A stretch of DNA of 64,000 nucleotides from Aquilaria yunnanensis (taxonomy: Eukaryota; Streptophyta; Magnoliopsida; Malvales; Thymelaeaceae): assembly GCA_039654915.1 (NCBI GenBank), contig CM077600.1, positions 76,331,992 to 76,395,991 on the forward strand, read 5' to 3'. The notes under the pieces were generated by a model that was not told the origin of the DNA, ran no database searches, and saw nothing but the letters and a program-made list of their open reading frames with translations. Positions 10,658 to 21,460 of this stretch are shown piece by piece; the stretch's first letter is position 1, and each line of letters opens with the position of its first letter. The position numbers were made by a program, and so were the translations under genes.

Positions 10658-10669
10658 GCTCTGATACCA
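10658..10669 (-). other. Primer binding site, initiator Met tRNA type
   Basis: Minus-strand TGGTATCAGAGC is the standard plant LTR-element site for initiator tRNA-Met. It lies 2 nt from the 5' LTR. Confidence 0.92.
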
Positions 10670-10671
10670 AC

Positions 10672-11689
10672 TGATGCGAACCCCGATGGTATAAAGACCA
10701 TGAAACGCGCCCAAGATGCTAATCAAGCTCCACAAGACATAAAAAAGACTAGGTTTAAAACCCCCACCCCTAATCAACCTGTGATTAGAAACGAGAAGTA
10801 TAGAACTCCAAGAACACAAGCAAACTTGTGCACCAAGGCAGTCCACAAAGAACCAAAGAGAAAACCTCTCCAAAGAGCAATATTATTTCAAAATTTTTCT
10901 GTGTCTTACATCCAGAATATGTGCCTTTATATAGGCCTAAACTAGGGTTAAAAGCTGGGCAAAATTCGCAGCCTAAATCCCTTAGGAATCCTAGATACAA
11001 AGACATAGGAAATCCTAGTCAAATTAGGACTCTAATTCCTAGTTTGAACAAGTTTAATGAATGCAGCGTATGCCACTAGTCCAAAATGATTTAAAACTAT
11101 TCCATAGCCTAAATAACTTCCTAAATAATTTAAATAATTAGGAAAATAAAATAAGATACGTTACAGCACAAGATTGGGCATAAAAACCCAAAATAGTCTT
11201 CTCAGGTGGTTCCTGCTTGTGTCTTCAACTTCAAGCTGCAATTCGAACTTGATGCAGCCATGATTTCTCAAAATGCAAAGCATGAAAGTTTTATCTCTCT
11301 TTCTTATCTTTCAAATGAAACCTGAACCACATAAAACGGACATTTAAAGCCAAAGATATGCCCAAAATACTGCAACTGCTTCTGAACCAGCGATAACTTG
11401 TAAATCGCGACTTTGAAGCTAAATTGGACCTCCTTAACGTGAAAACTGGGTTTATGGTCTTCATATGATTTGTAGCTCCAGATGTTATCTTTCCAATGAA
11501 TCAAGAATTACTTAATTATGATCTGTTTAGCTCAAGATATGATTTTTCTACCAGAACATCACCAATCTGTCAACATCCGAGCTTGAAGTGCACTAGTGAG
11601 TTCCTTAGCCTTTTTTCCTTGTCAATGGTCCACTAAAAACCTTCAGTGGGTCCTTGCCTTCCTTGGTTGTGCCTTCTTTGATCGTATCA
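10672..11689 (-). repeat. 5' LTR of copy 1
   Basis: TGATGCGAACCCC at 10672 to GTATCA at 11689. It has a TATA box at 10926-10933 (minus strand). Its right end joins the target repeat and codon 40 of the glycosyltransferase, and the reading frame happens to stay open across this junction. Confidence 0.92.
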
Positions 11690-13014
11690 CAACTCCTCAT
11701 AACGCAGCTCGATTTGAGAGAGTAGTTGCTCGTGCCATCGAATCTGGGTTGAAGCTTGAACTGCTAAAGCTTCACATCCCTTTCAAAGATGCAGGACTAC
11801 CAGAAGGCTGTGAGAATTTTGACATGATTCCCACAGTAGATGTGGCCCTCAAGTTCTCTACAATGGTGAACTCGTTTGGGGAGCAGGTGGAGAAGTTGTT
11901 TGAGCAGCTAACACCAACCCCAAGATGCATTATTTTTTATTATCAGCTGCACTATACTAGCAAGATTGCTATGAAGTTTGGGATTCCTAGAATTGGGTTT
12001 CAAGGCTACAGTTGCTTCGCTACATTGTGTCTACGCAACGCAAATGTCTATAAGGCTTTGGAGAATGATGATTCGGACCGCGTTAGTATTCCAGGGCTGC
12101 CATGGAAGATTGAGTTTAGGAGATCCCAATTGCCAGTGATTGCCACCGAAGAATGGAAAAAAATTACAGATGCAATGGTAGAAGCTGATGAAGAATCATA
12201 TGGAACTATAGTCAACACTTTTGAGGAACTAGAGCTTTCTCATGTCGAAGAATTGAAGAAGGTAAGGCATGACAATGTTTGGTGTATCGGACCAGTCTCA
12301 TTAAGCCTTGACAGCGAGATGGACAAGGCTGAAAGAGGTAAGAAGGCCTCCGTTGACCAAACCCAACTCTTGAGGTGGCTTGATTCACAAGAAACTAGGT
12401 CTGTTGTGTTTGCTTGCCTAGGAAGTCTATGTAATTTGACAACAGTACAACTCATAGAGCTTGGTTTGGGACTAGAGGCAACACACAGGCCATTCTTATG
12501 GGTCATAAGAGGAAGTGACAAATCAAAAGGATTAGAGGAGTGGGTTTTGGAAGAGAGGTTTGTAGAAAGGACTAGAGGTAGGGGACTTTTGGTTCATGGA
12601 TGGGCACCCCAATTGCTTATACTATCACACCCAGCAGTTGGAGCGTTTCTAACTCATTGCGGTTGGAATTCCTCCTTAGAAGGTATATGTGCAAGATTGC
12701 CATTGATAACTTGGCCACTATTCGGGGACCAATTTTACAATGAATGATTGATCACAGAAATTCTCAAAATCGGAGTGAGGGTTGGGGTTGATGATCCTAA
12801 CACATGGGGACAGGAAGAAGAAGTCGGGGTAGTAGTGAAGATGGATGATGTGAGAACTGCCATAGAAATGTTGATGGATGAAGGAAAGGATCGACAAGAG
12901 AGAAGAAAAAGAGCAAGAGAATATGGAGAGATGGCAAAGAAAGCAACGAAGGCTAGGGGATCTTCTCAGAGGAACATCACATTGCTAATCCAAGGTATCT
13001 CGGAACTTCAATAA

Positions 13015-14458
13015 GATTTGCACTTATTATTTCCTTTGTGAAATAATGAATAAGTTTATTTTGCTTTTGAATGTATGTCCTTTTTTTATTTTATCAGCAA
13101 AAGTATTGTATTTATAGAATAAAAAATGAGATACAAAGTTCGAATCCAGTAAGCCATTCGGAGGTGAAACCGAATGACATCACTCAAGTTATGTATGTGA
13201 GTAGTATTATCATTTGTTTTCATACGTGAAAACAGTATAGTATATTAGATTTTCTATCTTGTATTGGTAAAATCCTTTGAGTAAGAAATCCAAGTTTCCT
13301 TAGACTCCTCACAACATCGAGGTGTATTAGATAGTTTGTGAGTGGGATAAAATCCCAAATTGAAGAGGCTATGTATAGCATGCACACACATAAAGATTCT
13401 TTTTTTTTTCTTACATAGAAGCATTAATTTCTAGTCAAGTAAGGGTATTGGTGTATTGTTGAGATAAAGGTTAATTGTCTACTTCTTAAGACATAGATTG
13501 AGATGAAAATTGGGTGAGTCAGGTTAAGTTTTGGTCAAGTCATTCAAATTTGGGTTTAGTCAAGTTAGCATGTTTTCAAGTCCATGTAGGGTTTAAGATG
13601 AGTTATTTGGGTTTAGCTTCAGTAGATTTCAGGTTTAGGTTTGCTCAAATTAGGTTTATTAATTGGGTTTGGTCAAATACAGGTTGGAATATTTGGGTTT
13701 CAGATAAGATTCAGGTTCATCTTCGAGTTTACTCATTTCATTGATGCATAAGTTGAAATGACTGAATCAATTAAGTTTTTTTTGTTCAATTTTGATGAAA
13801 AATCTAACTAGACATAAAAATAATATAAAATTCTTGAAGATTTATTAATTTAAAATTTCTTTAATAAAATATTATAATTCCTAAAATCTAATTATTCCTA
13901 CCTCTCTCATGCAATTTCACCAATCATTTCCCGTAACACTCACTCGTTCACTCCGTAATGCCCACAGATCATTAGAATAAAGGAAACCCAGCCACTCATG
14001 TTAAATCATAATTTTTTAAAATCCTTATGAACAATATTTTTTATGTTAATTTGGGTTAAAATCAAGTCTTGTTTGGTTTAGTCATTTCATCATTTTGGGT
14101 TCAAGTCAGGTCGAGCTTAGATTCAGATTTTTTTGAGTTTCACTTCAATTGGGTTCATGTTAAGGTCGGGTTGGGTACAATCAAATTCGAGCGTTAACTT
14201 TTCTTGTCAATTTAGGTCAGATCGGACTTGAATTCAAATTGGTCAAATCATGTTATTAGGTCGGGTTGAATTTTGCTACCCTAGACATTGAGGCTACGGC
14301 ACATTTAGCAATTTCCTCTTACTTGACAAAGTGAATTATGAGAGTTGAGCCTAGTCAAAGGCTAGGGTAACATCCCTTGTTACTAATTAGATTGAGCTGG
14401 TGAGGACGTTATACAAATTCTTGACAATGTGCACCTAGACATTGTCAAATATAAATTT
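13015..14458. other. Non-coding; 3' flank of the UGT and a G/T-rich degenerate repeat tract
   Basis: AATAA-like signals follow the UGT stop near 13040. From about 13500 to 14290 the sequence repeats degenerate GGGTTTAGTCAAG or GGTCAGGTCGGG-like phrases without a fixed period. No ORF of interest is seen. Confidence 0.4.
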
Positions 14459-16725
14459 TGTTATCACTTCGAGAGCTTCAATACAGTAACTATATTTAGT
14501 GTACCCAAGTCCCAAGGCAATGTATGTTTTGTAGGCCAATCAGAACAATGCTAACTATTTTTGCCAAAGTGGCCCTCCTAGTCATTATGAAAATATATGT
14601 ATATTGGTCCAACTATTATACACATATTTATATCAACCTTACTTGGCAGGGAAGACAATGGACTCAAATTCTACCCATGTTCATCTATGCCCTAAAGCTT
14701 TTAAACCCATTAATAGACTTAAACCTTCATAGGGAAATAGGTTTCAGATATTAAATCCATCTAAGTTTACAGCTATGGACTTTATACTTAACTGAATAAA
14801 ATTGACCATATGAATAGTATACAGCAAAATTAGCCAACTTCGATAGGCAATAACTCTAACTATGAATAGTACTAGGTGCTGTCAAAATTTCATAGCTAAA
14901 TTCAATTTGTACAGGAGATTATAGCCTCTAGACTATAGGGTATCAAAAATTAGCAACGATTTCCCGCAATGCCTATACAAAATTTGCAAATAAATCATCC
15001 AGTTCACTTTTAAGTGCAAAACCAGCTTGGGAAGATTCATACATGTGTTAAACACTTGATAAAGTCATTCCTATGAATTTAGAGGCATTCCATAAGCACT
15101 GAACATAATTTCGTTTAAAACAACCCATGAATTGCAAAATGGATAGAATTGAACATACAAGCTCGAACATCACTTCATTGCTTCATATCTCATCCATACA
15201 TAATCCATAGTGTATTTATATGTATAGGTGAATCATACATATGCCCTAGTTTAGTTGGGTACATACACCAGCTTCTTGGAGAGCCTTACAAACACAATGC
15301 ACTCCAGAAACTTCAAAAGGCAACTGCTGCATATGGAAGAAAGTACCAACACTAAAATTCGAAAATGTCCTCTAATAATAAAGAAACACTCAAGTTTAAT
15401 ACTAGACATATTGAGTTTCATGCACCTGAAATTTCACAGAAAAAATCAAACTACAAGTATTAGTTTGTTGCTCTCTTTCGGGTGTTCCTGAAAATGGCCA
15501 AAAAGGGGGATATGTTCCTTTGAAAAGCTTAGTAAGAGCTTATCTTTAAAATCTTGAATTCCCAGCCACATACTTGAAATCCAAAGACACTAAAACACAA
15601 AAGCATATCACATATACATAGATATACATAGCCAAAAGCACAAAAAACACAGCAACAGACATATGTAATGCTGGCAATAATAACACATTAGGTTTAGTCC
15701 ATAAACATTCCCATAATTAATATGTAATCACTATAGCAGCCCTCCTCAAGCTAAAGCTTGGCATTATGAGGTCATTAGGTCTTAGTTAGTACTAACTTGA
15801 GCTCGAAACCCTTTCACAGGTTGCCATCTTTGTGCATGAAATACAGTAAGGTTAAAACCTTGTTTATGATTTCCCCCTTAACCTATAGTTGGTTCATAGA
15901 GCATTTTGCTCTCTTCCAAGCATAGTTTCAGCTCCATGGATGTTTGATCACCATCATAGAACACTAAACAGCCATGACACATGAAGATAAACCCTTACCT
16001 TGGCTATGAAAAACCCAAAACCCTAGATGAACCTTAAAACTAGGGTTTTTGTGCCATTTGTTGAATTCTTTTGCTTTCTCATGCTTTCTTAAGGTACGGT
16101 GGCTATAGAGGATCGTGGAGGAGCTCAAGGATATGAAGCTAGTAGGTGGAGGTCGAATTTGGGATGAAATGGGAGAAAATAATTTTTTTCTTGCTTTATT
16201 TATTTCTATTTTTAGTATAGCATGTTTGCAAATTTTGCAAACTTCAAGCTACACTTGGACAACATTTTTACTAGACATTTTGGGATGGGAAAATGACAAG
16301 TTTTGACCTCCCATTACCTTAGTCAATGGTCATTATGACCTTTTTAAGAGTTAAGGACCCTTGGGTCCTTAAGTGTCTAAAAGCATTAAATCTAGCCCTC
16401 TTTCTACAATCTAGCCCCCACCTTTACTAGATACCATCCATGTCCTTTCTTCATAATTCCGTCCATGTCCTTTCCATAGCCATCTTCTTAAATTTGTGCA
16501 ATTGAGTACCCAACCTTTGTAACTTTACATTTTAGCCCATAGGTTACTTGAAAAACAAGCAATGTATTAATACTTTCTTAAGGACCAAACTATCATAGTA
16601 TACGCCACTTAAGAGAATGTATATTGAATACTTTAAACTTCAAAAATTACACACTATGGTGAAAATTAAAGCATATAAGTTTAGATCCTTATGCTGTAAT
16701 TTTTCCATTTTGTGAAGCTGTAACA
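14459..16725 (-). repeat. 3' LTR of the Tekay-type element
   Basis: On the plus strand it runs from TGTTATCACTTCG at 14459 to ...GTAACA at 16725. Its beginning matches 29431-29745 and its end matches 26296-27133. The length of about 2.27 kb suits this lineage. Confidence 0.7.
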
Positions 16726-16740
16726 TTTCTTCCCCCCTTA
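16726..16740 (-). other. Polypurine tract of the Tekay-type element
   Basis: On the minus strand AAGGGGGGAAGAAA precedes the LTR start TGTTACAGC. It supports the LTR boundary at 16725. Confidence 0.7.
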
Positions 16741-16781
16741 AAAATTTTTGTCCCACAAAATTGCCTTTAGGTTAGGGCATT

Positions 16782-18200
16782 TGCTAGTGTTGTACCCAAA
16801 TCCAATCATGAGATGATTGTATTTTGCACATTGAGTTATGATATTTTAGTGAGGCATTATTCCAATAATTGTGTTTATTGTTTGCTTTTGCGTAACATAA
16901 TCAAAGAAAATTATTACCTTAGAATAATAATATTCTTAAATGTCCCTGGTCTAGTATTATTGTGAAGCGGGTTACAATAATACATTAAGACTAGCATATG
17001 TGGAGACTAATATGGGATATGTAGTTTATATATGGGTATAAGTTGGACAACTTGTGTACTGGATCAACCCATCAAGAGAATGCTACTTAGATCATTCTAT
17101 GAGTGTCATAAGTGTTTTTCATAGTGATCATGATGTATGTAGTGTTTTGACCTGATATCATCAAGGTTCCTTACATGTGAGTCACATACTTTGATACCAC
17201 TGTATGTTGCTCGTAACTGAGTGAACATGAAAATGGTCATTAGGTAGATGACATATCATGTAGAGGGATTTGTATGGTCAAGATAGAATTTGCCCGTCCA
17301 ATATAATTGAGTAATATCTCTGGGCCCCTTGATTGAGTGAGACTAAGAAAATGCATGGTCATACTCGGATGAGTTGATATATGATATCAATATCATTAGT
17401 TTAGGTTAGTCTACTCAAAAATCAAGAAACCATAGATTGGGCTATACAAAAGTGACACATTCCATATCTCGTGCTCAATCTTGATACCTTGGACACAGGG
17501 ACAATGACATATACAAATAATGACCATAGAGGTTTAGTCGAATCACCAAGTATCTTGTTACTTGGGTAGCAATGATGTGTTGCTAGATACTGGTCATTAT
17601 TTATAATCATAAATGTGATTTATGATCATTGCCAATGTGATAGGAGCCTATAGTGTCACACAATTAGAGCCAATTGGATTATTTGAGTGCATAGGCCAAA
17701 TTGCTGGTTTTCGATTTCTTGCTAATTTTGGATTAATTTTTGGCCTAATAGTTGAGCCAATGTTAGGCCTAAAATTAGGCCTAATCAGATTAGAGTTTTG
17801 AAACCTATTGGGTTTGGAAGTTAAGCCTCATTATATATATATAATACATTGACCATTTCGTGAGCTACCTCCTAGGAAATGAAATCAGCAACGTTCTAAA
17901 AAATTCTAGTTGTACTCTCTTCTTGTCTTTTCTTGGAAGGCATAAGCTAGTATTGGGAGCACAAGATCAATGCATCTACTAGGACGTGGTGGAGGTGTGG
18001 TGTTCTGACAGGTTCATATAGATACCATAGAGAGCTTTAACATGTCAACTATTTAAGTTTTGTGATTTGGCTCAATTGTTGGGTAAAAGCTCTCAGCCGA
18101 CTCGGTAAAAATTTTAAACAGTTGATTTACTCTGCTTCCCTTGGACCCTGAAGGTTTCAATTATTTTCCACTATACTTCTTTGTCTCCCGAAACCTTACA
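16782..18200 (+). repeat. Copia solo LTR, plus orientation
   Basis: It starts TGCTAGTGTTGTACCC and ends ...GAAACCTTACA, 1,419 bp, and matches the other copia LTRs along its length. It sits between the PPT and the integrase end of the Tekay-type element. The flanking five bases (GCATT and ATACT) do not match. It may therefore have arisen by recombination between two insertions, or the flanks have changed. Confidence 0.85.
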
Positions 18201-20343
18201 ATACTCTTCTAGATACTTTTCCAACATTTTTTTCTCAATTTCCTAAGTCCCTTCACTTTGAGAATGGTATGACCATTGTATTTTAACCATGATAATTAGT
18301 TTGTTCCTCAGCCTTTTGGTATCCTTAGCTAAGACAGCTATAGGTTTTTCTTCATATGTCAGGTTAGGCTCTAACTGTATGTCTTCCACTACTATAGCAT
18401 GTTTTGTGTCCAATAGACATTTCTTAAACATACTGACATGGAAAACATTATGGACACTTGACATACTTGGCGGTAGAGCTAACCTATAAGCTACATTGCC
18501 AACCATTTCTAGTATTTCATAAGGACCAATGCACCTTAGAGCTCGCTTACTTCTTTTGCCAAATCTGACAGTGCATTTGGTTGGTGCCACTTTGAGCCAT
18601 ACTTTATAACCAACCTTAAACTTTAAGTCTTTCTTTTTTTGTTCACATAAGCAGTGGTCCTTTCACTAGCTATCCTTAATTTTTCATGTATCTTCTTAAT
18701 TTTTCTTGTTGTTTCTTCAATGATTTTTGAACTTAACTATAGCCTGTCTAAGGCTTCCACCCAACAGTGGGGTGTCATGCACCTTCTCCCATTATGGGCT
18801 TTAAAAGGCGACATACCAATGGTGCATTGATAATTGTTGTTGTAAAAGAATTCTGCCAAAGGTAAGTGTTGGTCCCGTTGTCCTTTGAAATCCAAGATAC
18901 AACCCCTAAGCATGTCTTCAAGTCTCTAAATCACCCTTTTAGTCTATCTATCAGTCTGAGGATGATAAGTAGTGCTTAGGTGGATTTTGGATCCTAGTAC
19001 CTTGCAAAAAGCACTCCAAAATCTAGCTGAAAACCTTGGATCGCTATCTGACATTATGGAGTCTGGCACTCCATGTAATCTTGCTATCTCCTTCACGTAT
19101 ACTTGTGCCAATTTTTCCAGTGAGTCTGTGATCTTTATGGGCATGAAGTGGCACACTAAGTTAACCTATCCACAATGACTTAGATTGTGTCATGTCTTAA
19201 TCTGGTCATAGGTAGCCGAGTTAAAAAATCCATAGTTATGTTACCCCATTTCCTCACTGGAATGAATAGAGTCTGTAATGTTACTGCTGGCTTCTGATGC
19301 TCTACCTTTACTCTTGTAATGTTCCTGCTTGCTTCTGATGCTCTACCTTTACCCTTTGGCATGTGGCACATTTAGAGACATATGTGGCTATGTCTTTCTT
19401 CATGTTTGGCCACCAAAAATGTGTCTTCAAATCCTTGCACATCTTTTCACTTCCAGGATGAATATTTAGTTTGCTCTGTGAGCTTTTTTAAGGATCTCGT
19501 TTTTGATTTCTTACTCACTAGACACATATATTCTGTCCTTGAAGTACATTAATCCTTGCTTGTAGGCAAATAATTCATACAAGGACCTTTTGTCTTCCCA
19601 TGAAACCTTCTTCAAATTAGGGTTTGCTCTTTGTGCCTTTCTTATCTCTTTAATCCATCTAGACTGAATAGTCAATGTACAAACTTATGCATCTTCCCAT
19701 TTTTGTCACTTATGCCAAAGGCATAACAAATTATTATCCTCATTAGTATTTGCCAAGGATCCACCTTTTAGCAGACCAGTGAACTTCCTACTTAAGACAT
19801 CTGCCACTAGATTGCCTTTGCCCTTAGTGTACTCAATGCTGCAGTCAGTATTTGATATACTCCAACTATCTTTTTTGCCTCATGTTCAACTCTTTCTAAC
19901 TGAGCAAATACTTTAGGCTTTTATGGTTAGTGTATATCATAAAAGAGCTTCCCAATAGGTACTGCCTCTATTGTTTTGGGGCAAAAATCACTGTAGCAAG
20001 CTCTAGGTCATGGGTAAGATAGTTTTGCTCATGGGGTCTTTATTCCCTTGACCCATAAGCAATCACATTTCTATCTTGCATTAGAACACATCCTAAGGTA
20101 GATTTAGATGCATCTGCATAAATGATATAAAGCTTGCCTGGATAACATAAAATTAATATTGGAACTTGGATTAATCTACTTTTCAGCTCCTAAATGTTTT
20201 TTTCACACTTTTTAGTCCACTCAAACTTTTGATCTTTCTTAGTCAGTTGAGTAAAAACTAAAGCAATCATGGAAAATTTTGGCACAAATCTTTTATAATA
20301 GCTTGCTAGTCCTTGGAAGCTTCTAACTTCCTTTACAGTCTTA
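18201..20343 (-). pseudogene. Tekay-type RT end, RNase H and integrase, broken
   Basis: Minus-strand segments appear in the expected order. An RT thumb (TVKEVRSFQGLASYYKRFVP) is at 20343-20190. RNase H follows with DASKSTLGCVLMQ near 20120-20080. An integrase N-terminal and core start comes at 19371-19180 (WGNITMDFLTRLP) and the catalytic core at 19156-18944 (DSDPRFSARFW, STTYHPQTD). The integrase tail with a chromodomain-like end is at 18590-18243. Several stops and frameshifts separate the pieces. One is a 41-bp tandem duplication (19275-19315 and 19316-19356), which cannot preserve the frame. RT continues across copy 2 at 26147. Confidence 0.8.
20339..20343 (+). other. Target site duplication TCTTA, left copy of copy 2
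   Basis: TCTTA at 20339-20343 is repeated at 26147-26151 right after the element. It interrupts an RT codon series of the Tekay-type host. Confidence 0.9.
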
Positions 20344-21460
20344 TGATGCGAACCCCGATGGTATAAAGACCATGAAACACGCCCAAGATGTTTTTCAATC
20401 TCCACAAGACATCAAAGAGACTAGATTTGAAGACCCCCACCCCTAATCAACCTATGACTAGAAACGAGAAGTATAAGAACACCAACAACACAAGCACACT
20501 TGTGCACCAAGGTAGTCCACAAAGAACCAAAGAGAAATTCTCTCCAAAGTAGCAATATTATTTCATGTTAAGGCTGTTGTTTTACAACCAGAATATGTGC
20601 CTATTTATATGCCTAAACTAGGGTAAAAGACTCAGCAAAATTCGTAGCCCAAGTCACCTAGGAAACCTAGTTACAAAGGACTCAAGAAAACCTAGTCAAA
20701 CTAGGATTCCTACACCCTTTTAACACATGTTTAAGGTGTGCAGCGAATTCCATTTATCCTAAGTGACCTGAATCTTTTCCATGGCCTAAATAACATCCTA
20801 AATAATATAAATAAACATGAAAATAAAATAAAATACGTTACAACACAAGATTGGCCATAAAAACCCCAAAATAGTCTTCTTGGGTGGTTCTTGCTTGTGT
20901 CTTCAACTTCAAGATGAAATTAGAACTTGATACAGCCATGATTTCTCAAAATTTAAAACATGAAAGTTGTAGATCTATTTCTTAGCTTTTAAATGACACC
21001 TGAATCACACAAAACAGACATCTAAAGCCAAAGATATGCCCAAAATACTGAAACTACTTCTGAACCAGCGGTGACTCACAAATCGCGATTTTGAAGCTAA
21101 ATTGGACCCCCTTAATGTGGAAATCGGGTTTCATGGCCTGTATATAATTTGTACCTCCAAATGTGAGCTTTCCAATGAATCAAGAATCACTCAATTCTAT
21201 TCTATTTATCTCAAGATATGATTTTTCTACCAGAACATCGCCAATCTGTCAACATCCAAGCTTGGTCAACATCTCGATATGATTCCTTCCATGTACCAGC
21301 AGCTCCTTGAAAATTTCCATGTCCATTCTCCATGAAGAATCTTGAAACAAAGGCTTGTAGTGCACTTGAGAGCTCCTTAGCTTTCTTCCTTGTCATTGGT
21401 CCACTAGAAACCTTCAATGGGTCCTTGCCTTCCTTGATTGTGCCTTCTTTGATCGTATCA
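20344..21460 (-). repeat. 3' LTR of copy 2
   Basis: TGATGCGAACCCC to GATCGTATCA, 1,117 bp, paired with 25031-26146. It keeps the ~100-bp block around 21260-21360 that is missing from copy 1. Confidence 0.9.

Larger units (their letters stand above)
6050..11689 (-). mobile_element. Non-autonomous CRM-like gypsy element, copy 1 (young)
   Basis: The structure is complete. LTRs at 6050-7068 and 10672-11689 differ at roughly a dozen positions. An initiator-Met PBS is at 10658-10669, a PPT at 7069-7083 and target repeats of CAACT flank it. Read on the minus strand it carries one 941-codon frame whose N-terminal third is Gag. Zinc knuckle, protease, RT, RNase H and integrase are all absent. LTR, PBS region and gag match the larger element at 58964-64000, which would have to supply the enzymes. 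The insertion is in antisense orientation within the glycosyltransferase gene. About 1% LTR divergence implies a recent insertion. Confidence 0.9.
5933..13014 (+). pseudogene. UDP-glycosyltransferase pseudogene (UGT73-like), split by a retroelement
   Basis: The ATG at 5933 opens a family-1 plant [22 protein letters not shown] with the catalytic-type His at residue 16. After codon 39 (6049) a 5,640-bp element plus a 5-bp target repeat intervenes, and the frame resumes with PHNAARF at 11695. The 44-residue UDP-sugar box starts WAPQ at residue 342 and keeps THCGWNS, E368 and the final D384-Q385. Total length is 477 residues plus an internal stop, near the family norm, and no intron is evident. 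Known members glycosylate small hydrophobic acceptors in the cytosol. Three defects are seen: the insertion, TGA at 12745-12747 (codon 390, four residues after the box), and an Asp usually found in the FYYQLHYTSKIA stretch that is replaced. An Arg also sits at residue 373 where Gly is usual. It is the only recognisable host gene here. Confidence 0.88.

Noticed and set aside
11596..12747. An independent glycosyltransferase gene starting in the LTR
   Set aside because: There is no ATG start, and the first 33 codons are antisense LTR. The true start is at 5933 on the other side of the insertion.
12748..13014. A separate small gene after the TGA
   Set aside because: It is the C-terminus of the same glycosyltransferase in the same frame.
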